64,000 nt of DNA from DASVWZ01 sp963708575 (GCA_963708575.1 CAVPTB010000007.1:62001-126000); one strand, 5' to 3'. Counted from the first letter of the stretch, positions 54,968 through 63,616 are shown. Made by a program: numbers and translations. Notes: a model not told the origin generated them from the sequence alone.

Positions 54968-56364
54968 GCACCGCAGTCGCACCAGCCTTCAACGCCCCAA
55001 CTGATGGGGCAAATTACCTGAACCTGGCAATCGTCGATGACGAGCGCGCCATTCGCGATGTATGCCGGGACGTGGCGAGGTCGCTTGGATTCAACGCAGT
55101 CGTGGCGGAATCGGCGGAGAACGCATATCGCCTGATGGATGCGCACGCGATCGACGTCGTCCTGCTGGATTTGAAGTTGCCGGGAGCGGGTGGTTTGGAG
55201 GCGCTGGCTCGCATCAAGGAACAGCGCCCGGATGCCGAAGTCGTCGTGATGACTGGGTATGCGACGGTACAGTCGGCGGTGCAAGCCATGAAATTTGGCG
55301 CATACGACTATGTGACCAAGCCATTCAGTATGGATGAACTGAAGCTGGTGCTGGAACGAATCGCTGTGCACCTGAAGTTGAAGACCGAGAACCGAATGCT
55401 GAGGGAGAAGATCAAGTCGAAACAGGGATATGGCGGTATTGTCGGTCGCGCGCCGGAGATGGAGAAGCTGTATCGGATGATCGCCAAAGCAGCGCAGAGC
55501 GTGCATTCCGTGTTGATCCTCGGAGAAAGCGGGACGGGAAAGGAACTGGTGGCTCGGTCCATTCATTTTTCCGGCCCTTTTCACGACAAACCATTTATTC
55601 CCGTGGACTGTGGATCGCTGGTGCCAACGTTGATCGAAAGCGAACTTTTCGGATATGTGAAGGGGGCTTTTACTGGCGCTGTGCAATCGAAAGATGGATT
55701 ATTGGCGATGGCGGAAGGCGGAACGGTGTTTCTCGACGAGATTGGCGAAATGCCAATCGACTTGCAGGCCAAATTGCTGCGAGCGATTCAGGAGAAGGAA
55801 ATTCGTCCGGTAGGCAGCACCCGGCGGGTCAACATTAACGTGCGAATCCTGGCGGCGACCAATCGCGATCTGGAGCAGGCGGTGGCACAGGGATCGTTCA
55901 GGCGTGATCTGTATTTTCGCTTGAACGTTTTGAATCTGCGAATCCCACCCTTGCGTGAGCGGCGGCAAGACATTCCTCTATTGATGGCTTATTTTCTGGA
56001 GCGCATTGCAAAGGACACAGGGCGAACTAGGACCCTGAGCGATGGGGCGATGAAGGCAATGCTAGCCTTCGATTGGCCGGGCAACGTCCGAGAACTCGAG
56101 AATTGCATCGAGCGGGCATGCGCGCTAAGCAGTGGTCCGGTACTGCAGACTGTCGATTTGCCCTCGACTATCTGCGGCACCAATGGACGTACTCCGTTAA
56201 ACGGTGAGCCGGCGAAGATCGTCCCCATCTCAGAACTGGAAAAGCGCACGATTCTCAACACAATTCTGCAGTTGAATGGCGACAAGTTGCTGGCAGCGCG
56301 GCTACTTGGCATCGGCAAGACTACCCTGTACCGGAAGCTAAAGGAATACGATTCCCAAGCTTGA
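54964..56364 (+). CDS. NtrC-family sigma-54-dependent response regulator
   Basis: The 466-residue protein has a receiver domain (D25/D26, phospho-acceptor D69 in VVLLDLKLPG, TKPFS), an AAA+ domain with Walker A GESGTGKE (187-194) and the sigma-54-contact loop GAFTGA (234-239), Walker B GGTVFLDEIGEMP, and a C-terminal Fis-type helix-turn-helix (LNGDKLLAARLLGIGKTTLY). It activates sigma-54 promoters by ATP hydrolysis when phosphorylated, presumably by the kinase encoded just upstream (four-base overlap). Targets are unknown. Confidence 0.96.
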   Translation: MSTAVAPAFNAPTDGANYLNLAIVDDERAIRDVCRDVARSLGFNAVVAESAENAYRLMDAHAIDVVLLDLKLPGAGGLEALARIKEQRPDAEVVVMTGYATVQSAVQAMKFGAYDYVTKPFSMDELKLVLERIAVHLKLKTENRMLREKIKSKQGYGGIVGRAPEMEKLYRMIAKAAQSVHSVLILGESGTGKELVARSIHFSGPFHDKPFIPVDCGSLVPTLIESELFGYVKGAFTGAVQSKDGLLAMAEGGTVFLDEIGEMPIDLQAKLLRAIQEKEIRPVGSTRRVNINVRILAATNRDLEQAVAQGSFRRDLYFRLNVLNLRIPPLRERRQDIPLLMAYFLERIAKDTGRTRTLSDGAMKAMLAFDWPGNVRELENCIERACALSSGPVLQTVDLPSTICGTNGRTPLNGEPAKIVPISELEKRTILNTILQLNGDKLLAARLLGIGKTTLYRKLKEYDSQA

Positions 56365-56474
56365 ACTAGAGAGGCGATCCAGTTCCCAACCGGAACCGTA
56401 ACCAAAGGCAATCCCCGGAATCTCCTTGTTTCTGAACGCCGAGGTTCTGGCCGCCCATTTGCAAGAAAAAGCGC

Positions 56475-56963
56475 ATGATTCTTCTGATCACGTCTTTATC
56501 AAATGCCCAGGACTGCGCGAGCTCGCTGCAAGTCGCTTTGGAAGAAGGCGCCCTGGTCGCGTCCAGTTCGTCTGAAGCAGTGGCGAAGCTGCAAGCGCAG
56601 GAGTTCTCCGCGGCGGTAATCGATCAATTGCTGTTGGATTCCGAGCCCGAAGAAAATGAAGCTATCTTCAAGCACTTAGGCGGAGCTGTTCCTGTCTATG
56701 TGAATTTTGCGCTGGCCGGATTGGAGCGCATTACCCGCGAACTGAGATCAGCCTTGAACCGGCGCAACCGGGAACGTCAGGTGGCGAGATCCGAAGCGCA
56801 GCAGGCCCTGCATCACGAGCTGAATGAAAAGATGACGGCGCTGTTGCTTTCCTGTGAAATGGCGCTACAAGTCCCGAACTTACCTCTCCTGGCCGAAACG
56901 AAGATCCGGTCCATCGATTCATTGGCCCGCGAACTGCGACAGAAATTGAGCCCTTCCGGCTAG
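56475..56963 (+). CDS. Pseudo-receiver plus DHp-like signalling protein
   Basis: The 162-residue protein has a receiver-like fold in residues 1-95 (MILLITSL strand, AAVIDQLLLD with D50 at the phospho-acceptor position) but lacks the usual DD pair after strand 1 (LSNAQ instead). Residues 100-160 form a dimerisation/phosphotransfer-like helical hairpin with H114 in HHELNEKMTALLLSCEMAL, yet no ATPase domain follows. It could be a phosphotransfer or inhibitory partner for the kinase/NtrC pair just upstream (110-base gap). This is inference; no exact family is recognised. Confidence 0.6.
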   Translation: MILLITSLSNAQDCASSLQVALEEGALVASSSSEAVAKLQAQEFSAAVIDQLLLDSEPEENEAIFKHLGGAVPVYVNFALAGLERITRELRSALNRRNRERQVARSEAQQALHHELNEKMTALLLSCEMALQVPNLPLLAETKIRSIDSLARELRQKLSPSG

Positions 56964-57057
56964 CTCATCTCTTGTTCATCCGACGCGGAGTCGGCGGCAC
57001 CTGGCTAATTCCACTCACAGCTTGGCTCTCGCGCGATGAGTCTGGAATCGAGACTCA

Positions 57058-57825
57058 TCACCCCGTCGCTGCGTCAATCTCCTCCATCGCTTCTTCGACA
57101 GGATCTTCAGCCTTGTCCTGCAACATGAATGCCAGGACTTCCTGGGGCACGGGGTTGTTCCAGACCGGTGCAAAAGACTGGCGATGCAACGGCGACGGGC
57201 CGTGTTCGCGAAGAGCCGCCAGATGACGCGGGGTGCTGTACCCCTTATTTGACGCCAGACCATAGATCGGAAAAACCGGGTCCCAATCGCGAATCATGCG
57301 GTCCCGTTCGACCTTGGCAAGGATCGATGCGGCAGCAATGGACGCGGAAAGAGCATCGCCATGAATGATCGCTCGCTGAGGGATATCGCAGAAGAGCTTC
57401 ATGGCATCGATCAGAAGGTAATCGGGTGAGGGCTGCAATTTTAGAACAGCTTGGTGCATGGCAACCCGAGACGCCTGATAGATGTTAATCTGATCAATCC
57501 GCGCCGCATCGACCGCGTAAGTGGCCCAAGTGATGGCGTGCTCCCGAATTCGGTCCGCCAGAACCTCGCGTTTTTCAGCTGGCAGAAGCTTGGAGTCACG
57601 AAGTCCACGAATGCGATAGGCGGGGTCCAAAACCACGGCAGCTGCCACCACGCAGCCGAACAATGAACCTCTTCCGACCTCGTCGACGCCTGCCACCAGG
57701 CGGGCGCCGCCTTGCCAAGCTTGTTTTTCAAACTTCAAAGAACATCGCAGACGTTTTAGCAGACGTAGCTTGGCGGCCGAGGCGGAAATCGGACGATCGG
57801 GAGCGGGTTTGTTCCTGGCAGGCAA
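57058..57825 (-). CDS. rnhB: Ribonuclease HII
   Basis: RNase HII cleaves RNA in RNA-DNA hybrids, including single ribonucleotides in DNA. The 255-residue protein shows GVDEVGRGSLFGCVV (catalytic D48/E49), DSKLLPAEKRE, YLLIDAMKL and SIAAASILAKVERDRMI (metal-binding acidic residues). An N-terminal extension of about 40 basic residues precedes the core, and an acidic tail (AEDPVEEAMEEIDA) follows. It usually follows rplS; here two plus-strand signalling genes separate it from the rpsP-rplS operon. Confidence 0.95.
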   Translation of the reverse strand: MPARNKPAPDRPISASAAKLRLLKRLRCSLKFEKQAWQGGARLVAGVDEVGRGSLFGCVVAAAVVLDPAYRIRGLRDSKLLPAEKREVLADRIREHAITWATYAVDAARIDQINIYQASRVAMHQAVLKLQPSPDYLLIDAMKLFCDIPQRAIIHGDALSASIAAASILAKVERDRMIRDWDPVFPIYGLASNKGYSTPRHLAALREHGPSPLHRQSFAPVWNNPVPQEVLAFMLQDKAEDPVEEAMEEIDAATG

Positions 57826-58072
57826 AGAATTCTCGGCTTGCTTGCATCTTCGCCGAGAGGAGACCTGTGGGGCAAGTCGGAAAATTCCGTTTTTTGTGAA
57901 TTTTCACGGACTCGCGTCACGATCCAGAGCCGGTTCGATAGACTCCGTTCCTGTCGTTAAACGACTTCGGCGGCGCAAGAACCCGGATCCCACTTAAACC
58001 CACGGATTCGGGCCGACCGATGACTAAAGAAATCAGTGTGACCTAGTTTTTTCGGGCCAGGGGATTCTGAAC

Positions 58073-60055
58073 GTGACGTCACATGCACGTCTCGGAAAAG
58101 AACACGGGGAACCAGTCAACAAGCCTCTCCAGCAACTCCCTGGAGACGAGCTGGGCTTTTACGGCCTCGTGATCTCCGCGATGGCAGAAGGTGTTGTACT
58201 GCAGGATGCGAATGGCATCCTGCGCGCTTCGAATCCCAGCGCAGAACGCATTCTCGGTTTAACCAAGGAACAGTTGAGCGGCCTGACTTCAATGGATCCG
58301 CGATGGCGCGCGATTCATGAAGATGGTAGTCCCTACCCTGGCGAGACTCATCCGGCCATGCTCTGTTTGCGAACGGGGACGCCCTGTTCCGGCGTCATGG
58401 GCATTCACCAACCGAATGGCGAACTCAAGTGGATTTCGATCAATTCGCAGCCCTTGTTGGAGGGTGCGGAGCCAAAACCGTACGCGGTTGTCTCGACGTT
58501 TGTGGACATCACCGAGCGGTTGCGCAGCGAGAAGGCCTTAAAAGAAGCAAAGGAGCTCTTCTCGAAGGCGTTTCTCGCCAGTCCCGAAGGAATCGCCATT
58601 AGCGACCTTGCGACGGGACGATACATTGAAGTGAATGACGCATTCGTACGCCTCATCGGCTTTGAACGTTCGGAGTTGGTCGGAAAGAGCTCTCTGGAAC
58701 TCCATATCTGGCAACACTCGGAACGTAGCGTCTTGGTGGAATCGTTGAATGAGCGACGCATGATCCGCGGACAAGAAATGAAGTTCAGGACCAAGTCCGG
58801 ACGCATGGTAGAGGTGGAAGTGTCCGCTGAGGTGGTTCGGCTAGGGAATCAAGCATGTCTATTGGGGATTGTCCGCGACATCACCGACCGTAAGCAATTG
58901 GAGGAGCAATTGCGACAGGCGCAAAAGATGGAAGCCATTGGGCGCCTGGCGGGTGGGGTGGCTCACGACTTCAATAATCTGCTGGGAGTGATCCTCGGAT
59001 ATGCCGAGATGGTTCTGGAGAAGATGCCACCGTTTGACCCCCTACGAAAGTCAATCGAAGAGATCAACAAGGCAAGCTCTCACGCTGCCGCGCTGACATC
59101 CCAACTACTGGCATTCAGCCGTAAGCAGATTGTTCAAGCCCGGCCCATCGATCTGAACGCGATCGTGGAGAAGGTCCGTGATCTGCTGCAGCGGGTCATA
59201 GGGGAACACATTGAACTGGTCACGACTTTTGAAATCGGTTTAGCAAAGGTGCTAGCTGACCCGCACCAGATCGAGCAGGTTCTGTTGAACCTTTGTGTGA
59301 ATGCGCGAGACGCCATGCCCGGCGGTGGAACTCTCAGCATTGAGACCATGAAGGCAAAGTTGGATGAGAGCTTCAGTGAGAAATATCCCGAGCTCCGGCC
59401 AGGGACCTATGTACGCATTTCGGTGAAGGACACAGGACAAGGTGTAGCGAAGGACATTCTGCCGTACATTTTCGAGCCATTCTTTACAACCAAGGAATCC
59501 GGTAAGGGAACCGGACTTGGACTTGCGATGGTGTACGGCATTGTTAAACAAGCTGGCGGGGGGATTCTGGTGAGGAGCGATCCCGGAGAAGGGACATGCT
59601 TTGATATCTACTTGCCCGAAGCCACCGCATTCGTAATGAAGGACGATGTTAAGCCGGAATCCAATGACAAATTAACCGGGTCGGAAACCTTGCTGTTAGT
59701 GGAAGACGCGAGCGCGATGCGCGAGGTTTGTTGCCGTTTGCTCCAGGACGCAGGGTACAAGGTTCTGGATTGTGCAAATGCAACTGAAGCGTCAGCCAAG
59801 GCCCGTGAGCACCAAGGAGAAATACACTTGTTGCTGATCAATGTTTTTCTGAGGGGTATGACTGGAAAAGCATTAGCCGAAAAGCTCATTGAGATCAGGC
59901 CGAGAGCGAGAATTCTGTACACTTGCGACTATGCCAACGAGGCTCTTCTACCATCAGAGGGCGCTGGGCAGCGCTTCGACATTCTGGCTAAGCCCTATAC
60001 GCGGAAATTGTTGCTTGAGAAGGTGAGGGAAGTCCTGGATCGTCTTGAGGATTAA
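58073..60055 (+). CDS. Hybrid histidine kinase, two PAS domains and a degenerate receiver
   Basis: The 660-residue soluble protein has PAS domains at about 28-148 and 160-275, a HisKA domain with H298 in GGVAHDFNNLLGVILGY, an HATPase domain (VLLNLCVNARDAMPGGG, KESGKGTGLGLAMVYGI) and a C-terminal receiver domain (538-660). In the receiver the acidic start (VED) and the late Lys (AKPYT) remain, but the phospho-acceptor Asp is Asn590 (codon AAT at 59840-59842, in LLLINVFL) and the switch Ser/Thr is Cys618. The receiver is therefore not phosphorylatable by the usual route. The start codon (GTG) is tentative. Confidence 0.92.
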   Translation: MTSHARLGKEHGEPVNKPLQQLPGDELGFYGLVISAMAEGVVLQDANGILRASNPSAERILGLTKEQLSGLTSMDPRWRAIHEDGSPYPGETHPAMLCLRTGTPCSGVMGIHQPNGELKWISINSQPLLEGAEPKPYAVVSTFVDITERLRSEKALKEAKELFSKAFLASPEGIAISDLATGRYIEVNDAFVRLIGFERSELVGKSSLELHIWQHSERSVLVESLNERRMIRGQEMKFRTKSGRMVEVEVSAEVVRLGNQACLLGIVRDITDRKQLEEQLRQAQKMEAIGRLAGGVAHDFNNLLGVILGYAEMVLEKMPPFDPLRKSIEEINKASSHAAALTSQLLAFSRKQIVQARPIDLNAIVEKVRDLLQRVIGEHIELVTTFEIGLAKVLADPHQIEQVLLNLCVNARDAMPGGGTLSIETMKAKLDESFSEKYPELRPGTYVRISVKDTGQGVAKDILPYIFEPFFTTKESGKGTGLGLAMVYGIVKQAGGGILVRSDPGEGTCFDIYLPEATAFVMKDDVKPESNDKLTGSETLLLVEDASAMREVCCRLLQDAGYKVLDCANATEASAKAREHQGEIHLLLINVFLRGMTGKALAEKLIEIRPRARILYTCDYANEALLPSEGAGQRFDILAKPYTRKLLLEKVREVLDRLED

Positions 60056-60066
60056 GGTAACCACTC

Positions 60067-60909
60067 TTGGGTTACCAAGCGGCGGTTACCCTCGTGGAAT
60101 TGACCCCTTCGGGGGCCACTGGTAGCTTCAGGCTAGAAAGTCAATTTTCTCCTCCTGGTTTCTCTCTGACAGCGGCCAAGAACTCGATCTCCACTCGCGC
60201 CGACCGGCGCATTCAGGTGGTGTTGCCCTTGCGGGTCACCTGTTATGACTCGGGGAAAAAACCCTCTTTGATCATGGTTTGCAGCTATGACATCTCAGCG
60301 CGTGGCGCCAAAATCGGCGGCATTCGCAATGGCCTGAAGACGGGGGAGATTGTTGCCGTGGAACGGGGCCGCAGAAAGGTCTTCTGCCGGGTGGTTTGGG
60401 TCGGAGAGTCGGGTTCCCAACGGCAAGGACAGATCGGCATCGAATGTACGGATCCAGCCAAGGCGATGTGGGAAAACGAACTTCGAGAACTGAACTTCGC
60501 CTACGATCCGCTCCCTGCACGAGGTAGTCCTGTGCTTGAGCTCCAAGCGGGGTCCAGGGAGCGCGAGCGCAGACGCGATCCGCGAGCGCAGGCCGAAGGG
60601 TGGGGGGAACTGGTCGCCACGCAGAGCAGCATGAATGCTAGCTTGGCGGATTTGCAGGATATTTCGGAATTCGGTTGCCGTGTGATCTCCCGCCATCCGC
60701 TCTCAAGAGGCATGCGGTTAGATCTGACGTTGAATATTGGTAATTTCGAGTTGAAATTGAAAGGCCAAGTCCGGCATGTGCTGGACTTGGCCGTCGGAAT
60801 TGAATTCCGGGAAGTACGCAAAGGAGACCGGCAAATCCTTCAACACCTTTTGCGCAAGCTGACCGAACAGCAACTGGAAGAATGCTTCCAGTTGGATGTA
60901 AAGGTCTAG
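60067..60909 (+). CDS. Double PilZ-domain protein
   Basis: The product of about 280 residues (start uncertain: TTG 60067 or GTG 60094) contains two PilZ domains. Each has the c-di-GMP-binding RxxxR and (D/N)xSxxG motifs: RADRR with CSYDISARGAKIGG, and RRDPR with LQDISEFGCRVIS. PilZ proteins bind c-di-GMP and change motility, polysaccharide export or transcription. It follows the hybrid kinase gene by 11 bases, so they are likely one transcript. Its stop overlaps the rplS stop on the other strand by four bases. Confidence 0.87.
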   Translation: MGYQAAVTLVELTPSGATGSFRLESQFSPPGFSLTAAKNSISTRADRRIQVVLPLRVTCYDSGKKPSLIMVCSYDISARGAKIGGIRNGLKTGEIVAVERGRRKVFCRVVWVGESGSQRQGQIGIECTDPAKAMWENELRELNFAYDPLPARGSPVLELQAGSRERERRRDPRAQAEGWGELVATQSSMNASLADLQDISEFGCRVISRHPLSRGMRLDLTLNIGNFELKLKGQVRHVLDLAVGIEFREVRKGDRQILQHLLRKLTEQQLEECFQLDVKV

Positions 60910-61280
60910 CGAGCAGCCGCTGGTGTTGCCTGCTCGCGGTCTACATCTTTCAGTCTGGCAGCCTTGCCACGCAGAGCGCGCAAGTAATACAGCTTGGCTC
61001 GGCGAACCTTCGAAGAGCGCACCAAATCCACTTTGTCGATGACGCGCGAGTTGTCAGGGAAAATGCGCTCGACGCCCTGGCCGAAGCTGATCTTGCGCAC
61101 AGTAAAGCTGGCCTGCGGGCCGTGAGAGCGCGAGATCACCACTCCTTCAAAAGCCTGTACCCGCTCTTTGTCGCCTTCCTTGATCTTGACGTGGACGCGA
61201 ATGGAATCGCCCGGGACAAACTTAGGCAGGTCGGTGCGCTTGGCTTTGGCGAGAAGTTTTTCAATGATGAGATTCGACAT
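60906..61280 (-). CDS. rplS: 50S ribosomal protein L19
   Basis: The 124-residue protein has the L19 signature: IRVHVKIKEGDKERVQAFEGVVISR, GVERIFPDNSRVIDKVDLVR and the basic RRAKLYYLRALRGKAARLK end. It sits at the 30S-50S interface. It is the last gene of the rpsP-khpA-rimM-trmD-rplS operon and overlaps the convergent PilZ gene by four bases at their stops. Confidence 0.97.
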   Translation of the reverse strand: MSNLIIEKLLAKAKRTDLPKFVPGDSIRVHVKIKEGDKERVQAFEGVVISRSHGPQASFTVRKISFGQGVERIFPDNSRVIDKVDLVRSSKVRRAKLYYLRALRGKAARLKDVDREQATPAAAR

Positions 61281-61314
61281 TTTTCTATTCCTTCGGTTCC
61301 TGTAATTTCTGGAA

Positions 61315-62139
61315 CTAGATATCGTTTGTGCTGGACGCGTTGTCTTTAATCTTGGCCAGCAACTTCCTATCTTCTTCGCTCAGCGCGGCGGGATCGATAA
61401 GATCGGGCCGGTTTCGGAGCGTTTTCTCTAGAGCTGTGCGTCGCCGCCAGCGCCGGATTTCGTCGTGGTTCCCAGAGGATAGTATCTCCGGAACCTGCAT
61501 TCCGCGAAAATCCGCGGGACGCGTGTAATGCGGGTAATCGAGCAATCCACCGGAAGCGCAAGTGGAACTGGGATCGTCTCCCGAATTCACACCAGTGTGA
61601 ACCGTAAACGATTCCTGCTGCGTCGAGGCTTCGTTCCCAAGCGCTCCGGGAATCAGCCGGACCATGCAGTCAACGATTACCGCCGCGCCTAGCTCGCCCC
61701 CGCTCAAAACGTAATCTCCGATGGAGAGTTCGCGGTCAGCTAGATGCTGGCTGACGCGCTCATCAACTCCTTCGTAGCGTCCGCAAATGAAAACGACTCT
61801 TTCCAACTGCGAAAGGTCGTACGCGGTCTTCTGATGGAAACGCTCTCCCTGAGCCGATAGCAACACGATGCTCTGCGGGGCTGAGCGGTCCGTCCGCTTC
61901 TCTCGCGGAACTAAACCCATTTGCTCAATACATTCAAAGATCGGTTCCGGCTTGAGCACCATGCCCTCGCCGCCGCCGAAGGGGCGGTCATCCACGGTCT
62001 TGTGGCGGTCATGCGCGAACGCCCTTAGATCGTGAACTTCGATATTCGCCAGACCTGCTTCGCGGGCCCGGCGAACGATGCCAAAATCCAGCGGTCCGCG
62101 AAAGAAGTCGGGAAAGATCGTGATGATGTCGATCTTCAT
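61315..62139 (-). CDS. trmD: tRNA (guanine-37-N1)-methyltransferase
   Basis: TrmD methylates G37 of tRNAs with SAM and prevents +1 frameshifting. The start at 62139 gives MKIDIITIFPDFF, the normal N-terminus (274 residues). The trefoil-knot SAM site is visible as VVFICGRYEGVDERV and GDYVLSGGELGAAVIVD, and the HDRHKTVDDRPFGGGEGMV motif is intact. It lies between rimM (57-base gap) and rplS (34-base gap), the conserved order. Confidence 0.97.
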   Translation of the reverse strand: MKIDIITIFPDFFRGPLDFGIVRRAREAGLANIEVHDLRAFAHDRHKTVDDRPFGGGEGMVLKPEPIFECIEQMGLVPREKRTDRSAPQSIVLLSAQGERFHQKTAYDLSQLERVVFICGRYEGVDERVSQHLADRELSIGDYVLSGGELGAAVIVDCMVRLIPGALGNEASTQQESFTVHTGVNSGDDPSSTCASGGLLDYPHYTRPADFRGMQVPEILSSGNHDEIRRWRRRTALEKTLRNRPDLIDPAALSEEDRKLLAKIKDNASSTNDI

Positions 62140-62196
62140 TTCGGGGACAGCGAGAATCAAAAACTTTCAGTACCGAGGATACGAAGGGAGTCAACT

Positions 62197-62784
62197 TCAG
62201 TGCTTCTTTTGGCCCCCGGACTGCTCTTCTTTCTCCTCGGCAGTCAGTGGCGCGCTCAGTTCCAGCATGCCTTCCGGTAACTGCATCTCGATTCTCTTCC
62301 GCTCGAGATCGACTCTCCTCAAATATGCTTCCGCGTACGGGATCTCATGGACCTTACCTGCTGCTTTCACTTCCAGCAGCGGAGCTTCTCCGGCTCCGAA
62401 TACGATGTCCCCTACTTCGCCAATCTCGCGATCGCTGTCGAAGACCTTGCATCCGACCAGGTCGCTAACGTAAGTCCATCCTGGCTCAAGTTCGGCTCGC
62501 TCACGTTTCGGTACTTGCAACTCCGAGCCGATCAGCGTTTCCGCGTCCGAGATCGAATCGATGCCCTCAAACTTCAGGACTACATAGCCTTTGTGAGGCC
62601 AGACATCGTCGATCTGTAACTCGGCCCGGCTGTCGTCTTTCTTAAGCGCCGATAACTTCATTCCGGGTGTGAACCGGTCCGGAATGTCAGTATGCGGCTC
62701 GACCGCAACTTCCCCGTGACGTCCCTGCGTTTTGAGGACGCGGCCCAGAGTTACGAACTCTCCGCCAATCGCCGGTTCCGCTAT
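62197..62784 (-). CDS. rimM: Ribosome maturation factor RimM, non-canonical start
   Basis: RimM helps mature the 30S head around S19. The first ATG (62661) would give only 154 residues and miss the conserved N-terminal barrel. Reading upstream in frame continues GGEFVTLGRVLKTQGRHGEV and VEPHTDIPDRFTPG, which matches RimM from its first strand. No ATG, GTG or TTG exists between this stretch and the upstream stop codon. ATA at 62782-62784 is preceded 8 bases by GGAG and overlaps the khpA stop as ATAG, giving 195 residues, a normal length. ATT a few codons later is an alternative. The C-terminal PRC-like domain (GWTYVSDLVGCKV; APLLEVKAAG) is intact. Confidence 0.9.
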   Translation of the reverse strand: MAEPAIGGEFVTLGRVLKTQGRHGEVAVEPHTDIPDRFTPGMKLSALKKDDSRAELQIDDVWPHKGYVVLKFEGIDSISDAETLIGSELQVPKRERAELEPGWTYVSDLVGCKVFDSDREIGEVGDIVFGAGEAPLLEVKAAGKVHEIPYAEAYLRRVDLERKRIEMQLPEGMLELSAPLTAEEKEEQSGGQKKH

Positions 62785-63029
62785 TCCAGAATCTCCAGCT
62801 CAAAATGCTTCTGGGCACGGACTCCCGCAGCGCCCACCAGGGCCCGCATGGCGCGAGCCACGCGGCCCGACTTGCCAATTACCTTGCCCATATCGCTCTC
62901 CGCTACGGTCAATTCCAGGACCGTAGGGTCGCCATCAATCTGATCGACGGAGACCTGAGCGGGATCATCCACGAGCGACTTTGCAATCTGCTCGATTAAT
63001 GCCCGCACGTCCCCACGCTGCTCGGTCAT
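62781..63029 (-). CDS. khpA: KH-domain RNA-binding protein KhpA
   Basis: The 82-residue protein is a single type II KH domain with the GKVIGKSGRVARAMRALVG loop that contacts RNA. KhpA acts with KhpB in RNA control and cell-size regulation in Gram-positive bacteria; in other phyla its role is less clear. It lies between rpsP and rimM, the usual place. Its TAG stop (62781-62783) appears to overlap the rimM start. Confidence 0.95.
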   Translation of the reverse strand: MTEQRGDVRALIEQIAKSLVDDPAQVSVDQIDGDPTVLELTVAESDMGKVIGKSGRVARAMRALVGAAGVRAQKHFELEILE

Positions 63030-63069
63030 GAACGCTTCCTTTCAGTTCAATGGGGCTGAACTACAGTAA

Positions 63070-63321
63070 CTAAGCGGCAGAGCCAGCGCTGGCGGGAACG
63101 GGTTTCGAGAAAATCTTGCTGACGCGGTCGGACATCTGGGCGCCCTTGGAAACCCAATAATCGATGCGGTCGCGCTTCAAATCGATGCTGGCCGGATTGG
63201 TGCGGGGGTTGTAGGTCCCCACCACCTCTACTGGCCGTCCATTGCGCGCCCGTTCCTTTTCAATCACCACCACGCGGTACTGCGGCTGCTTGCGCGCACC
63301 GGTCCGCGTTAGTCGAATCAT
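63070..63321 (-). CDS. rpsP: 30S ribosomal protein S16
   Basis: The start at 63321 gives MIRLTRTGARKQPQYRVVV, the normal S16 N-terminus; a GTG two codons upstream is possible. Further motifs are VEVVGTYNPRTNP and RIDYWVSKGAQMSDRV. The 83-residue length is typical. It is the first gene of the operon, so the operon promoter should lie in 63322-63616. Confidence 0.97.
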   Translation of the reverse strand: MIRLTRTGARKQPQYRVVVIEKERARNGRPVEVVGTYNPRTNPASIDLKRDRIDYWVSKGAQMSDRVSKIFSKPVPASAGSAA

Positions 63322-63572
63322 TAACACAAAGCTTAAGTTCCTTTCCTAGTAGGTCTGGAGGGGGTAAGACAAACCATTATTTTGGCATAATTTGCAGGCG
63401 CTGACAAGCGAAAGCCGTTGCCCTGGGATGATGGTCGCCCGATTCCTTTAGCACCGGAAGTATACGAGAAAACAGCTGCGTTCTCACCTCCCCGCTCGGG
63501 CAAAATTTGCGAAGGAAGTTGGAGATCTGCATGCAGTACGACCGCTAGGTCTAGCGAGGTCGAAAAGGATCC

Positions 63573-63607
63573 AGCGGCGCTCCGTAAAGGAGTGCCGCTT
63601 TCATTTT
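63573..63607 (+). terminator. Terminator-like hairpin with no annotated plus-strand gene
   Basis: AGCGGCGCTCC (63573-63583) pairs with GGAGTGCCGCT (63589-63599, one G-T pair) over GTAAA, followed by TTCATTTT. It is oriented for plus-strand transcripts, but no plus-strand gene precedes it. It also falls 10 bases past the stop of the minus-strand redoxin gene, where the A-rich flank would be upstream, not downstream, of the stem. Confidence 0.5.
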
Positions 63608-63616
63608 GCTTGGCAA

